A DNA stretch of 64,000 bases, taken from Acidimicrobiales bacterium. GTDB taxonomy: Bacteria > Actinomycetota > Acidimicrobiia > Acidimicrobiales > DATDAH01. The notes under the pieces were generated by a model. It was not told the DNA's origin and did no database searches. It saw only the letters and a list, made by a program, of their open reading frames with translations. Location: the NCBI GenBank assembly GCA_016794585.1, contig JAEUJM010000013.1, positions 186,001 to 250,000 of the forward strand, read 5' to 3'. This document shows, piece after piece, positions 1 to 8,155 of this stretch. The number at the start of each line of letters is the position of its first letter. The first letter of the stretch is position 1. Position numbers and translations under genes: made by a program.

Positions 1-136
1 CGAGCGGCGGCGGCTCCTCCCCCGCCCGTCTCGCCCGCTCGACGACGGCGCGCGCCTCGGCATCGGTGTGCACCACCACGCCCTCGGACGGCAGCGGCCC
101 GGACGATCCCCAGGCCTCACCTCGGCGGATGGTCAC
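1..136 (-). CDS. Partial CDS, unrecognised protein (N-terminus only)
   Basis: Reading leftwards from a GTG at 136, an open frame continues off the left edge (about 45 residues). The GTG overlaps the helicase stop in a GTGA arrangement, typical of translational coupling in this window. The visible N-terminus (MTIRRGEAWG, then a DTDAEARAVVERARR-like charged segment) suggests a soluble protein. I do not recognise it securely; a lipid/diacylglycerol kinase-like protein is a weak memory-based guess. Only the reading frame and the coupling are seen. Confidence 0.5.
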   Translation of the reverse strand, partial: MTIRRGEAWGSSGPLPSEGVVVHTDAEARAVVERARRAGEEPPPL

Positions 137-2766
137 GGCGGGGTCACCTCGCCGACCACCGAGGAGGCCGAGACCACCCCCCGGAAGAGCTCGTCCGCGG
201 CGATCCGGGCCGTCCGGGCCGTGTCCGGGTCGGGGGCGACGTCCGCCACCTGGCGCAGGAGGTCGATGAGCTGCTTGGCGTTGCGCACGAAGTCACCCCC
301 GGAGAGGTCCTCGTCGTCGAGGACGTCGTCGAGGGCCTCGCCGGCCGCCCAGGCGTGGGCGAGGGCGAAGAAACCGGGCTCGGGGGCCCGGGTCAGGGGA
401 AGGGCCGCCCGGCGCTCGGCGCCGTTGAGCGTGGCGGCCAGCCGCTCCAGCCCGTCGAAGCGCTCACGGAGCTTCGCCGACGGGAACCACGGGGTCGGCG
501 GCGGCGCCGGGCTCCGGTGCTCGTAGGTGAAGCAGGACACGAGTCCGGCGAGCGAAGCCGGGTCCAGGCCGTCGAGCAGGCCCTCGGTGAGCGACTCGGC
601 GATGAGCAGGTCGCACTCGTGGTAGATGCGGGCGAGGACCGCACCGCGCCACGTGAGCGACCACCCGGACAGGTGGCCGCGGTCTTCGAGCACCTCGAGG
701 ACGCGGTCGAACTGCCGGGCGAGGGACTCGGTGCGACCCCGCACCTGGCGCTCGAGGTCTCCGACCTCCCGGGCGAGACGGTCGGCCCGTCGGGCCGCGG
801 CGACGTGGGCCTCGGCGTCGGGGCAGGACGCGACGGGGTGATCGACGAGGGCGGCGCCCTCTTCGTGGCCCGACGCCGCGGGCACGGCTGCGTCGGCGCC
901 GCCTCCGACGACGCTGCGGCGCAGGCGGTCCACCGCGGCCCGCCGGAACTTGTCGTTGTTGGGGGCGTAGGGCTCCGGGAGCTCGACCCGGGTCATCACC
1001 GCCGGCGGCGAGCGGAAGTCGGGCGCGCCCAGGGTGAGCACCTTGCGGTTGGTGGTGATGGCACGGACCCGCACGGCACCGCGCTGGCGGTGCGCCACCG
1101 AGAGCACGAGCACCCGCTCCTGGCCGTCGGCGGGGATCACGTCACCGGGCTGCAGCCCCGCGAGGGCGGCCTCGACCACGCCCCGGGGTGCCGCCACGGA
1201 TCGGCGGGCCTCCCGGTTCGGCAGCAGGGATCGGTACTCCTCGACGTCACCCCGATCGCAGGTGGCCGCCGCCTGCTGCTCGGCCAGCGCCTCCCGGCGA
1301 CCGGCGAGGCGGCGTTCCAGACGGACGACGTCGCGGTCGGCCCGGTACTGGGCGAAGGACAGGTTGAGGAGGTGGTGGGCACGCTCCGGCGGGTAGCGGT
1401 GCACCAGGTTGGCGGCCATGTTGTAGGTCGGCCGGAACGCCGACGAGAGCTCGAAGGTGCGACTGGCGGCGAGACCGGCCACCTGCCCGAACGTGGTGAA
1501 CGGCGACCACAGGACCACGGCGTGGCCGATGGGATCGATGCCCCGCCGGCCCGCCCGGCCGGTGATCTGGGTGTACTGCCCCGGGGTCAGCAGCTCGTGG
1601 TGGTCGCCGGTGAACTTCGAGAGCTTCTCGATCACCACGGTGCGCGCCGGCATGTTGATCCCGAGCGCGAGGGTCTCGGTGGCGAACACCACCTTCACCA
1701 GCCCCTCGACGAAACAGGCCTCGACGGCCTCCTTGAAGGGCGGCACCATGCCGGCGTGGTGCGCGGCCACGCCGGCCTCGATCCCCGCCCGGAAGCGGGC
1801 GTAGCCCAGCACCTCGAGATCGCTGTCGCTGAGGGGGGCCATCCGTTGATCCACGATCTCGCCGATGCGCTCCCGCTCGGCGGCGGTCGTGAGGCGCAGT
1901 CCGGCGTCGAGCAGCTGGCGGGCGGCGTCATCGCAGGCGTTGCGGCTGAAGATGAAGTAGATGGCCGGCAGCAGCTCGCGGGCGACCAGCTCGTCGACCA
2001 CCTCGAGGCGGCGGGGCGTGTACCAGCGCCGACGAGGTCGACCCCGCTGCGGTCCCGGGCGGCGGCGCTCGACGTCGAAGCGCTCGCCCTCGGGGTTGGG
2101 CCTGCCGTCGACCAGCGTCGGCACCAGGGCGAGCGACGACGACTCGCGGTCACCCACCAGGAAGAGGTTGGCCAGCTCCACGGGACGCTCGTGCTCGATG
2201 ACCGTGGTGGTGGGCCCGCGGATCGTGGCGATCCAGTCGGCCAGTTCGTGGGCGTTGGACACCGTGGCCGACAGGCAGACGAGGCGCACCTCGGGCGGCA
2301 GGTGGATCATCACCTCCTCCCACACGGGGCCCCGGTAGGCGTCCTGGAGGTAGTGCACCTCGTCGAGGACGACGAAGCGGAGCCGTTCGAGCGCCGGCGA
2401 GGCCCCGTAGATCATGTTGCGCAGGACCTCGGTCGTCATCACCACCACCGGGGCGTCACCGTTGACGGCGTTGTCCCCGGTCAGCAGCCCCACGGCGTCC
2501 GCGCCGTGGCGGCGCACGAGATCGGCGTACTTCTGGTTCGACAGGGCCTTGATGGGCGTCGTGTAGAACACCCGGGAGCCGTCACCCCGCGCCAGCGCCA
2601 CGGTCACGGCGTGCTCGGCCACCACGGTCTTGCCGGACCCCGTCGGGGCGGCGACGAGCACCGACTGGCCGGCGTCGAGGGCGTCGATGGCCTCGCGCTG
2701 GAACGGGTCGAGGTCGAACTCGTAGGGAGCGGGGTGCTCGGTGGGGTCGCCCGGTGCGGCGGCCAC
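133..2766 (-). CDS. helY: Ski2/Mtr4-like DEAD/DEAH-box RNA helicase (HelY type)
   Basis: An 877-residue superfamily 2 helicase that should unwind structured RNA using ATP in the cytoplasm. Walker A APTGSGKT is at residues 40-47 and the DEVH box at about 135-138. The SAT motif (CLSATVSN) and the helicase C domain with the QITGRAGRRG motif follow. The C-terminal half resembles the rRNA-processing-arch/DSHCT region of HelY. Its length fits actinobacterial HelY (about 900 residues). It starts at GTG one base after the tatC stop, so it lies in the tat operon, matching the conserved actinobacterial tatA-tatC-helY order. Confidence 0.93.
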   Translation of the reverse strand: MAAAPGDPTEHPAPYEFDLDPFQREAIDALDAGQSVLVAAPTGSGKTVVAEHAVTVALARGDGSRVFYTTPIKALSNQKYADLVRRHGADAVGLLTGDNAVNGDAPVVVMTTEVLRNMIYGASPALERLRFVVLDEVHYLQDAYRGPVWEEVMIHLPPEVRLVCLSATVSNAHELADWIATIRGPTTTVIEHERPVELANLFLVGDRESSSLALVPTLVDGRPNPEGERFDVERRRPGPQRGRPRRRWYTPRRLEVVDELVARELLPAIYFIFSRNACDDAARQLLDAGLRLTTAAERERIGEIVDQRMAPLSDSDLEVLGYARFRAGIEAGVAAHHAGMVPPFKEAVEACFVEGLVKVVFATETLALGINMPARTVVIEKLSKFTGDHHELLTPGQYTQITGRAGRRGIDPIGHAVVLWSPFTTFGQVAGLAASRTFELSSAFRPTYNMAANLVHRYPPERAHHLLNLSFAQYRADRDVVRLERRLAGRREALAEQQAAATCDRGDVEEYRSLLPNREARRSVAAPRGVVEAALAGLQPGDVIPADGQERVLVLSVAHRQRGAVRVRAITTNRKVLTLGAPDFRSPPAVMTRVELPEPYAPNNDKFRRAAVDRLRRSVVGGGADAAVPAASGHEEGAALVDHPVASCPDAEAHVAAARRADRLAREVGDLERQVRGRTESLARQFDRVLEVLEDRGHLSGWSLTWRGAVLARIYHECDLLIAESLTEGLLDGLDPASLAGLVSCFTYEHRSPAPPPTPWFPSAKLRERFDGLERLAATLNGAERRAALPLTRAPEPGFFALAHAWAAGEALDDVLDDEDLSGGDFVRNAKQLIDLLRQVADVAPDPDTARTARIAADELFRGVVSASSVVGEVTPP

Positions 2767-2767
2767 G

Positions 2768-3577
2768 TCAGGCGGCAGCCGCCGCGGCCGCCTTGTTCTT
2801 GCGCCTGCGCATCAGCTTCCCGACGATGATGGCGGCCTCGTAGAACAGGACCATCGGCAGCGAGAGCATGATCTGGCTGTAGGGATCGCCGCTCGGGGTG
2901 AGGACGGCAACGGCGACGAAGATGATGACGATGGCCCAGCGGCGGCCGGCGGCGAGCTGCTCCGGGGTCACCAGCCCGGCCATCTGGGCGAAGATCAACA
3001 CGATGGGGAACTCGAAGCCGAGACCGAAGGCCAGCATCATGTACAGGATCAGGGTGATGTACTTCACCGGCGAGTAGATCTCGGTGAGCTCGCTGCCACC
3101 CACGTCTCGCAGGAAGCCGAGGGCCTTGGGCAGCGTGAGGTAGGCCAGGCCGGCACCCAGGGCGAACAGCACGAGGGCCGACGCCACGAAGGGGATGGCC
3201 ATGCGGCGCTCGTGCTTGTAGAGGCCGGGGGTGATGAACCGCCAGAACTGCCAGAGGATGACGGGCATGGCCAAGGCGATGCCGCCGTAGCCCGCCACCT
3301 TGAGACGGACGGTGAAGCCCTCGAGCGGGTCGGTGACGTAGAGCGAGCAGGCGCCGTCGGCGATGTCGCAGTAGGGCTGGAGCAGGAACTCGAGGATCTG
3401 GTTGTAGAAGACCCAGCACAGGACGCCGCCGATGGCCACGGCGATGATGCACCGGAACAGGCGGGTGCGCAGCTCTGCGAGGTGCTCCACCAGCGTCATG
3501 CGGGTGTGCTCGTGCTCGCCTGACGCCTCGCCGTCGTCGTCGTCCAGGGTGGTCCCTGTGTCGCTCACGTCGGCCAC
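2768..3577 (-). CDS. tatC: Twin-arginine translocase subunit TatC
   Basis: A 269-residue polytopic inner-membrane protein and core receptor of the Tat pathway, which exports folded proteins carrying a twin-arginine signal. The signature MTLVEHLAELRTRL opens the conserved part after a hydrophilic, Asp-rich N-terminus of about 25 residues. About six hydrophobic segments follow, with conserved family features such as the GLGFEFP segment. The C-terminus is unusual: a Lys/Arg stretch followed by an Ala run. GTG start at 3577, 9 bases after the tatB stop. Likely co-transcribed with tatB and helY. Confidence 0.95.
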   Translation of the reverse strand: MADVSDTGTTLDDDDGEASGEHEHTRMTLVEHLAELRTRLFRCIIAVAIGGVLCWVFYNQILEFLLQPYCDIADGACSLYVTDPLEGFTVRLKVAGYGGIALAMPVILWQFWRFITPGLYKHERRMAIPFVASALVLFALGAGLAYLTLPKALGFLRDVGGSELTEIYSPVKYITLILYMMLAFGLGFEFPIVLIFAQMAGLVTPEQLAAGRRWAIVIIFVAVAVLTPSGDPYSQIMLSLPMVLFYEAAIIVGKLMRRRKNKAAAAAAA

Positions 3578-3586
3578 GGTGCCTGC

Positions 3587-3997
3587 TCAGGCCTCGTCAT
3601 CGGTGGCCGCGGCGCCGGTGTCCGCGGCGCTGATGTCCGGGGCGCTCGGGTCCGCGACGCCGGCCGTACCGTTCGCGGTCGGGCCCGGGTCGGTCACCTC
3701 GGCGCCGTCGTCGGCGTTGCCGTCGGTCGCGGGCTCATCGGCGTCGGTGCTGTCGGCCTCGATGACCGTGGGCCCGCCCGGAGATTTCGGCTTCTCGGCC
3801 GGCGGCTTCTTGGGAGCCATCGCCAGGGGGTCGTCCATGGCCGACTTGAGCTCGTTCTGGAAGCCGTCGGCGATGCGTCGGAACTCGCCGAGGAAGTGGC
3901 CGACCTGGCGAGCGGCCTGGGGCAGCTTGTTGGGCCCGAGCACGAGCAGGGCGACGAGCAGGATGACGAGGAGCTCGGCGCCGCCGATGTTGAACAC
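3587..3997 (-). CDS. tatB: Tat translocase subunit TatB (TatA/B family)
   Basis: A TatA/B-family protein: one short N-terminal membrane helix, the GP hinge (LGPNKLP), an amphipathic helix and a long acidic, disordered tail rich in Ala, Asp, Thr and Pro. I chose GTG 3997, giving the classic VFNIGGAELLVIL start with Glu8 where TatB has a conserved acidic residue, rather than the in-frame TTG at 4003. A -10-like TAGGGT at 4009-4004 ends exactly 6 nt before this GTG, supporting a leaderless transcript. About 136 residues. The Phe-Asn-Ile-Gly start favours TatB over TatA. Confidence 0.9.
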   Translation of the reverse strand: MFNIGGAELLVILLVALLVLGPNKLPQAARQVGHFLGEFRRIADGFQNELKSAMDDPLAMAPKKPPAEKPKSPGGPTVIEADSTDADEPATDGNADDGAEVTDPGPTANGTAGVADPSAPDISAADTGAAATDDEA

Positions 3998-4003
3998 CTG
4001 CAA

Positions 4004-4009
4004 ACCCTA
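4004..4009 (-). promoter_or_regulatory. -10 box TAGGGT of tatB (leaderless), overlapping a stop codon
   Basis: TAGGGT lies 6 nt before GTG 3997. Its first three bases are the TAG stop of the preceding gene. No convincing -35 is visible. Confidence 0.5.
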
Positions 4010-4204
4010 CCGGCGAGTGGGGCGCGCGGCAGCGGCGCGAACGGCGTCGATGCGGCCCTGGACGGGCCCGATGGCGGCACGGGCCTCGGCCAGTGCGGCC
4101 CGTTGGACCTGGAGCTCGCGCCGGGCCGATTCGAGCGACCCGATGGCGACGAGTGCGGCCAGGGACCCGACGATCAGCACGAGGGGAACGGCCAGCCACA
4201 CCAC
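4007..4204 (-). CDS. Small membrane-anchored coiled-coil protein, unknown function
   Basis: A 65-residue protein: one N-terminal hydrophobic segment (WLAVPLVLIVGSLAALVAIG) and a charged, probably helical tail (SARRELQVQRAALAEARAAI and beyond) that could form a coiled coil. It begins at the first of two tandem GTG codons, 6 nt after a TAGTCT -10-like box. It sits directly upstream of tatB and could be a cell-envelope accessory protein, but no family is recognised. Confidence 0.65.
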   Translation of the reverse strand: MVWLAVPLVLIVGSLAALVAIGSLESARRELQVQRAALAEARAAIGPVQGRIDAVRAAAARPTRR

Positions 4205-4210
4205 CCGGCG

Positions 4211-4216
4211 AGACTA
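4211..4216 (-). promoter_or_regulatory. -10 box TAGTCT, leaderless start of the 65-aa protein
   Basis: TAGTCT (minus strand) ends 6 nt before GTG 4204, the spacing expected when transcription starts on the start codon. Confidence 0.45.
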
Positions 4217-4256
4217 CCGCTGTCGAGCCGAGGGCCCGGGAGGGGCGCTGCCGGTT

Positions 4257-4601
4257 CTACCGGTCGGTGTCGGTGGCCGCCTCGGACGCCAGCGCGTGGA
4301 ACCAGTCGTCGTCGCGCTGCAGGAGATCGTGGAAGTCGAGCAGGTCGTCGTGGGTGATGGGAGCGCCGTCACCGTGCTCGGCGAGCTCGGCCGGCAGCGG
4401 GTTGGTCGCCTGCTCGACGCCGGAGGCGAGCAGGAGGTCGATCGTGCGGGGCTCGGCGGACTTCACCACGGTCACCACACACCCCGGGCACCGGAACGAG
4501 TAGGTGCCGGAGCCGTCCGGCGCGCTGATGCGCACCTGCACGTCCGCCGTCGTGAACTCCACATCGCCGCAATCGGGGCAGCTGGCCCGGATGGTTGCCA
4601 T
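4257..4601 (-). CDS. Zinc-ribbon-like small protein, unknown function
   Basis: A 114-residue acidic protein. The N-terminus has two Cys pairs, CPDCG (residues 8-12) and CPGC (about 38-41), the arrangement of a zinc ribbon. The C-terminal half is acidic and probably helical. A purine-rich ribosome-binding site (GAGGAGGGG) precedes the ATG at 4601. Proteins of this kind recur in Acidimicrobiia, but no specific role is known to me. It diverges from the glycerophosphodiesterase gene. Confidence 0.7.
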   Translation of the reverse strand: MATIRASCPDCGDVEFTTADVQVRISAPDGSGTYSFRCPGCVVTVVKSAEPRTIDLLLASGVEQATNPLPAELAEHGDGAPITHDDLLDFHDLLQRDDDWFHALASEAATDTDR

Positions 4602-4713
4602 CGTTTCGCCCCTCCTCTCTCAACTCCCCCGAGCCATCGGCAGCCTGCGTACCCGCCTTGAGGGGGTTCTCGGAACAAGCCGGAGAGCCGCCCTCCCGCG
4701 CGAGACTCCCGCC

Positions 4714-5430
4714 ATGGCGACCCGCCTCCCCTCGCTGCGCCCCGAGCCGATCGGATTCGCCCATCGGGGCGGGCGCGCCCACGCCCCCGAGAACACCCTC
4801 GACGCCTTCGCGCTCGCCCTGCGCCTCGGCGCGACCGGCCTGGAGTCCGACGCCTGGATCACCGCCGACGGCCACGTCGCCCTCGACCACGACGGCGTGA
4901 TCGGGCGGTTCCGGCGGAGGGCCCTTTCGCTCGTGGAGCGCCACCACCTGCCCGACCACATCCCGACGCTGGACGAGCTGTACGCCACCTGCGGCACGGA
5001 CTTCGAGCTCTCCCTGGACGTGAAGGACCCCGAGGCGGCGCCCGCCATCGTCGAGGCCGCCCGGTCCGCCGGCGGCGGCGCGCTCGGACGCCTGTGGCTC
5101 TGCCACCCCGACTGGAAGCGGGTCGCCTCCTGGCGGCCGCTGGCGCCCGAGGTGCGACTCGTCGACTCGACCCGGCTCCGACGCATCAAGGAGGGCCCCG
5201 AGCGCCGCGCTGCGCTGCTGGCGGACGTCGGCATCGACGCCATCAACCTGCACCACTCCGACTGGACCGGCGGGCTGACCACCCTGTTCCACCGCTTCGA
5301 GCGCTACTGCCTCGGCTGGGACGCGCAGCACGACCGGCCGCTCGCGGCGCTGATCGACATGGGCATCGACGGCGTGTTCTCCGACCACGTCGACCGCATG
5401 GTCGACGCGCTGGCCGCCGCCCGCCGCTGA
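4714..5430 (+). CDS. Glycerophosphodiester phosphodiesterase family protein
   Basis: Hydrolyses glycerophosphodiesters to glycerol-3-phosphate and an alcohol, or acts on a related phosphodiester. The protein is 238 residues and cytoplasmic (no signal peptide). It opens with the family signature FAHRGGRAHAPENTLDAF, containing the catalytic HRG and the EN metal ligand, then ESDAWITADGHVALDHD, which supplies the Glu/Asp and second His. The C-terminal GIDGVFSDH is the usual GDPD end. The frame is open upstream to 4504, but ATG 4714 puts the family start at the expected distance; the upstream extension is arginine-rich and non-conserved. Confidence 0.88.
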   Translation: MATRLPSLRPEPIGFAHRGGRAHAPENTLDAFALALRLGATGLESDAWITADGHVALDHDGVIGRFRRRALSLVERHHLPDHIPTLDELYATCGTDFELSLDVKDPEAAPAIVEAARSAGGGALGRLWLCHPDWKRVASWRPLAPEVRLVDSTRLRRIKEGPERRAALLADVGIDAINLHHSDWTGGLTTLFHRFERYCLGWDAQHDRPLAALIDMGIDGVFSDHVDRMVDALAAARR

Positions 5431-5442
5431 GCGGGCGCGCGT

Positions 5443-6042
5443 CTACAGCGTGGAGATGTCGCCGAGGGGCCAGACCCGGAAGAAGGCCCGCCCCACGATG
5501 GTCTCCTCCGCGATGGGCCCGAAGAACCGGCTGTCGCGGGAGTCACCCCGATTGTCGCCCATCATGAAGAGGTGGCCCTCCGGTACCTCGACCGGATCGA
5601 AGTCCCCGGTGGTGACGCCCTCGTCGAGGTAGGGCTCGTCGAGGGGCTCGCCGTTGATCAGCACCTGGCCGTTCTGACCTTCGACGGTGTCGCCGGGCAG
5701 CCCGATGACCCGCTTGATGAGGTCCTGGATCTGGCTGTCGGCCTCGCCCTCGGGGCGCTCGAACACGATGATGTCGCCGCGGTTGACCTCGTGGAGCCGG
5801 TAGCTCAGCTTGTTCACGAGCACCCGGTCACCGATGTTCAGGGTCGACACCATCGACGAGGACGGGATGAAGAAGGCCTGGAGGAGGAAGGTCTTGATGA
5901 CCAGGGCGATGATGAGCGCACCGCCGACGACAACGACCCACTCGATCAGGCTGCGGACGCCGGAGGCCCCCGCCGCCTCGGGAGGCTCGACAGGGTGGCC
6001 GGGGTCGTCGAGCCCGAGGAAGGGCGGTTCGGAGCTGGTCAC
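5443..6042 (-). CDS. lepB: Signal peptidase I
   Basis: Membrane-bound serine protease that cleaves signal peptides from exported preproteins. It has 199 residues with a Pro/Gly-rich cytoplasmic N-terminus, one membrane helix at about 33-57 and a periplasmic-side catalytic domain. The nucleophile is Ser63 in IPSSSMVSTL and the general base Lys110 in IKRVIGLPGD. The box MGDNRGDSRDSR (family box E) is intact. GTG start. A TAGCCT box overlapping the pafC stop lies 9 nt upstream, so lepB may have its own transcript besides read-through from pafBC. Confidence 0.95.
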   Translation of the reverse strand: MTSSEPPFLGLDDPGHPVEPPEAAGASGVRSLIEWVVVVGGALIIALVIKTFLLQAFFIPSSSMVSTLNIGDRVLVNKLSYRLHEVNRGDIIVFERPEGEADSQIQDLIKRVIGLPGDTVEGQNGQVLINGEPLDEPYLDEGVTTGDFDPVEVPEGHLFMMGDNRGDSRDSRFFGPIAEETIVGRAFFRVWPLGDISTL

Positions 6043-6051
6043 GTGGCTCGC

Positions 6052-6057
6052 AGGCTA
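6052..6057 (-). promoter_or_regulatory. -10 box TAGCCT before lepB, overlapping the pafC stop
   Basis: TAGCCT begins with the TAG stop codon of pafC and ends 9 nt before the lepB GTG. The spacing is slightly longer than ideal for a leaderless start. Confidence 0.35.
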
Positions 6058-7023
6058 CTGCACGCTCGTGCGGTTCCCGTAGCGCTCGAGCACCCGTGCC
6101 GCGGCCGCGGCGCGGACGCCGTCGCCACCCAGTCGGTCGTCCACCTCGACCAACCGGGCGTCGGGCCCGAGGCTCAACAACAGGCGCTCGAGCCAAGGGC
6201 GCGCGGTCACCGCCAAGGTGACGCGCAGGCGGCCGTCGCCGAGGTCCTCGACGTGCTCGTAGGGGTAGTGCTCGGCCACCCAACGGGCCTCGGCCTCGAG
6301 GTCGAGCACGACCTGGGGTGCGTCGGGGCCCGGTCGGAAGGTGCCCACCCGGTCGAGGGCCGCCGGCGGGTCGAAGCCCGCGTCGAGCACCGTCGCCTTC
6401 CCGATGCGATCCACCCGGAACACGCGCTCGCCCTCGGCCCGGTGGCACCAGGCCGCCACGTACCACCGGCCTTGGTCGGCGAACACCTGGTAGGGGTCGA
6501 TCTCCCGCTCGGTGTGCTCGTCCCGGGCGAACGAGTAGTAGTCGATGGCCACCCGCCGCCGCTCGTGCGCCGCCGACCGCAGCCTGGCCAACAGCTCCGG
6601 GTCGACCTCGTCGGCGAGTCGGACGTCCACCGCCCCCTCGTCGGCGATGCCGAGCGACCGGGCCAGCTTCGACAGGCCGCGTGCGAGCGAACCGTCGGCG
6701 TCGACCCCCGGGGCGCCGACCATCGAACGCCCGGCCGCGACGAGCGCGAGGCCCTCCTCCGGCGTGAGACGCAGCGGTCGTCCGAACGGCTGGGCGAGGT
6801 GCAGCCAGACGCAGCCCTCCTCGAGGACGACGTCGATCAGCGCGTCGGGGCTGAAGGGGTGGACCCCTACGAACTGGAGGAGGTCGAATGCCCGGAGCAG
6901 GTCCGGCTCGCTGATGGCGAACCGAGCGCACACCTCGCGGACCGGCGCGCCCGGATGATCGACGATCCAGGGGACGATCGACAGGAGCCGCTGGAGCCGC
7001 TCGCTCGCGGCGAGGCGACTCAT
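6055..7023 (-). CDS. pafC: WYL-domain transcriptional regulator PafC
   Basis: A 322-residue protein with an N-terminal winged-helix (ERLQRLLSIVPWIVDHPG) and a C-terminal WYL domain (RVAIDYYSFARDEHTEREIDP, then RWYVAAWC). In mycobacteria PafB and PafC form a heterodimer that activates the RecA/LexA-independent DNA damage response; this role is transferred by homology and synteny. The frame is open to 7050, but the ATG at 7023 overlaps the pafB stop (ATGA), so I take that start. It is the last of the pafA-DUF3866-pafB-pafC run. Confidence 0.92.
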   Translation of the reverse strand: MSRLAASERLQRLLSIVPWIVDHPGAPVREVCARFAISEPDLLRAFDLLQFVGVHPFSPDALIDVVLEEGCVWLHLAQPFGRPLRLTPEEGLALVAAGRSMVGAPGVDADGSLARGLSKLARSLGIADEGAVDVRLADEVDPELLARLRSAAHERRRVAIDYYSFARDEHTEREIDPYQVFADQGRWYVAAWCHRAEGERVFRVDRIGKATVLDAGFDPPAALDRVGTFRPGPDAPQVVLDLEAEARWVAEHYPYEHVEDLGDGRLRVTLAVTARPWLERLLLSLGPDARLVEVDDRLGGDGVRAAAAARVLERYGNRTSVQ

Positions 7024-7964
7024 CGCGGGTTCGCCTGGGCGTCGAGCCATGCCACCAGCTCGGCCCGCAGGTCGGCGGGGCCCAGCACCTCGGCGTGGTC
7101 GAGGTAGCCGAGGACCAGGGAGCGGAACCCGGCCCGGTTGGTGACCGGCACCGAGAACACGACCGACCCGTCCGGGCGCTCCTCGGCCACGGTCGACGAG
7201 CCCAGCTCGTGGCGGGCGAGGGCGACGTGATCGGCGTCGACGAGCAGCTCGGCCACGACGGGCTCACCCTCCCCGAGCTGCCATGCGGCCCGTTCCACCC
7301 CGGGCACCGCCCCGACGGGTCGCTCGAACGAGCGGGGGGCACCGGCGGCGACCGTCCCGTCGATGCGGTCGAAGCGGAAGTTGCGCTCGTCACCCCGGAG
7401 GTGGTCGAACCCCGTGAGGTACCAGCGGCCGAGCTGGAAGTCGAGCCGGTAGGGGTCGACGGTGCGCTCGTCGCCCCGGTAGCCGAAGCGCACGACCCGG
7501 CGCTCGGCGACGGCCTGGAAGACCGTGGCGAGGTTGGCGTCGATGGGGAGCTGGGCGAGCGGGGTGACGTCCCCCTCCCCCTCCCCCGCCATCGCCTCGG
7601 CCTCCACCCCGCCCAGCTTCCAGAGACCGCCGAGGCCGTGGGCGCCGTCGAGGTGCACGGCGGTGGCGGCCAGGTTCAACGCCGCCAGCTCGTCGGGCTC
7701 GAGGCCCGGGTCCCGCAGGTAGTACTCGTCCCGTGGGATGCGGTAGCCCGTGAGGGGCGGATCGCTGCCGGGCACGGTCTCGACCCGCAGCGGAACGCCC
7801 ATCTCGCGCAGGTCGTCCTTGTCGCGCTCGAAGGCCCGCCGGAAGGTGGCCCCTTTGTCCTCGGGGTAGCCGGGCACCTTCTCGTGGATCTCCTCGGCGC
7901 TCATCGCCCGCGGGGTCTCCAGGAGGGCGGCGATGAGGTTCAACAACCGCTCGAGCTTGTCCAT
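7020..7964 (-). CDS. pafB: WYL-domain transcriptional regulator PafB
   Basis: A 314-residue protein: winged-helix DNA-binding N-terminus (MDKLERLLNLIAALLETPR), helical linker, and WYL domain with VVRFGYRGDERTVDPYRL and RWYLTGFD. It is the partner of PafC in DNA-damage gene activation by analogy with mycobacteria, where single-stranded DNA binding to the WYL domain is thought to trigger activation. The ATG at 7964 is preceded by a GAAGGAGG ribosome-binding site that forms the end of a 69-bp tandem repeat block, so the repeat may set translation of this gene. Confidence 0.92.
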   Translation of the reverse strand: MDKLERLLNLIAALLETPRAMSAEEIHEKVPGYPEDKGATFRRAFERDKDDLREMGVPLRVETVPGSDPPLTGYRIPRDEYYLRDPGLEPDELAALNLAATAVHLDGAHGLGGLWKLGGVEAEAMAGEGEGDVTPLAQLPIDANLATVFQAVAERRVVRFGYRGDERTVDPYRLDFQLGRWYLTGFDHLRGDERNFRFDRIDGTVAAGAPRSFERPVGAVPGVERAAWQLGEGEPVVAELLVDADHVALARHELGSSTVAEERPDGSVVFSVPVTNRAGFRSLVLGYLDHAEVLGPADLRAELVAWLDAQANPR

Positions 7965-7970
7965 CTACCT

Positions 7971-8150
7971 TGCGCCTCCTTCGTCGGCGCCCCTTCGGGA
8001 TCCGGTTCGTCCGTTGTGCTGCTCCGCTCCGCTCCGCAACGTCACCGCCCCGTCGGCGCCCCTTCGGGATCCGGTTCGTCCGTTGCGCTGCTCCGCTCCG
8101 CTCCGCAACGTCACCGCCCCGTCAGCGCCCCTTCGGGATCCGCCTCGCCC
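7971..8150 (-). repeat. Tandem 69-bp repeat, two full copies plus one partial, upstream of pafB
   Basis: Copies begin at 7983, 8052 and 8121 (plus coordinates), giving an exact 69-base period; the third is cut at about 8150. Each unit contains CGCCCCTTCGGGATCCGG and a GCTCCGCTCCGCTCCGC run. Read on the minus strand the block ends in GACGAAGGAGG, the ribosome-binding site of pafB. Single copies lie at 11297-11365 (before prcA) and 61253-61320. Copies 1 and 2 differ by about one base, suggesting recent duplication or conversion. Confidence 0.85.
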
Positions 8151-8155
8151 GCGGG

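Noticed and set aside
355-2829. Long plus-strand ORF antisense to helY (824 codons)
   Set aside because: Gly/Arg/His-rich shadow with no motifs; the opposite frame has a complete helicase. Similar antisense frames at 7970-10750, 13705-15492, 15137-17356, 17618-19939, 21607-23604 and 31207-34545 are rejected for the same reason.
7983-8150. Tandem 69-bp units as a CRISPR array
   Set aside because: Units are contiguous with no spacers and no cas genes nearby.
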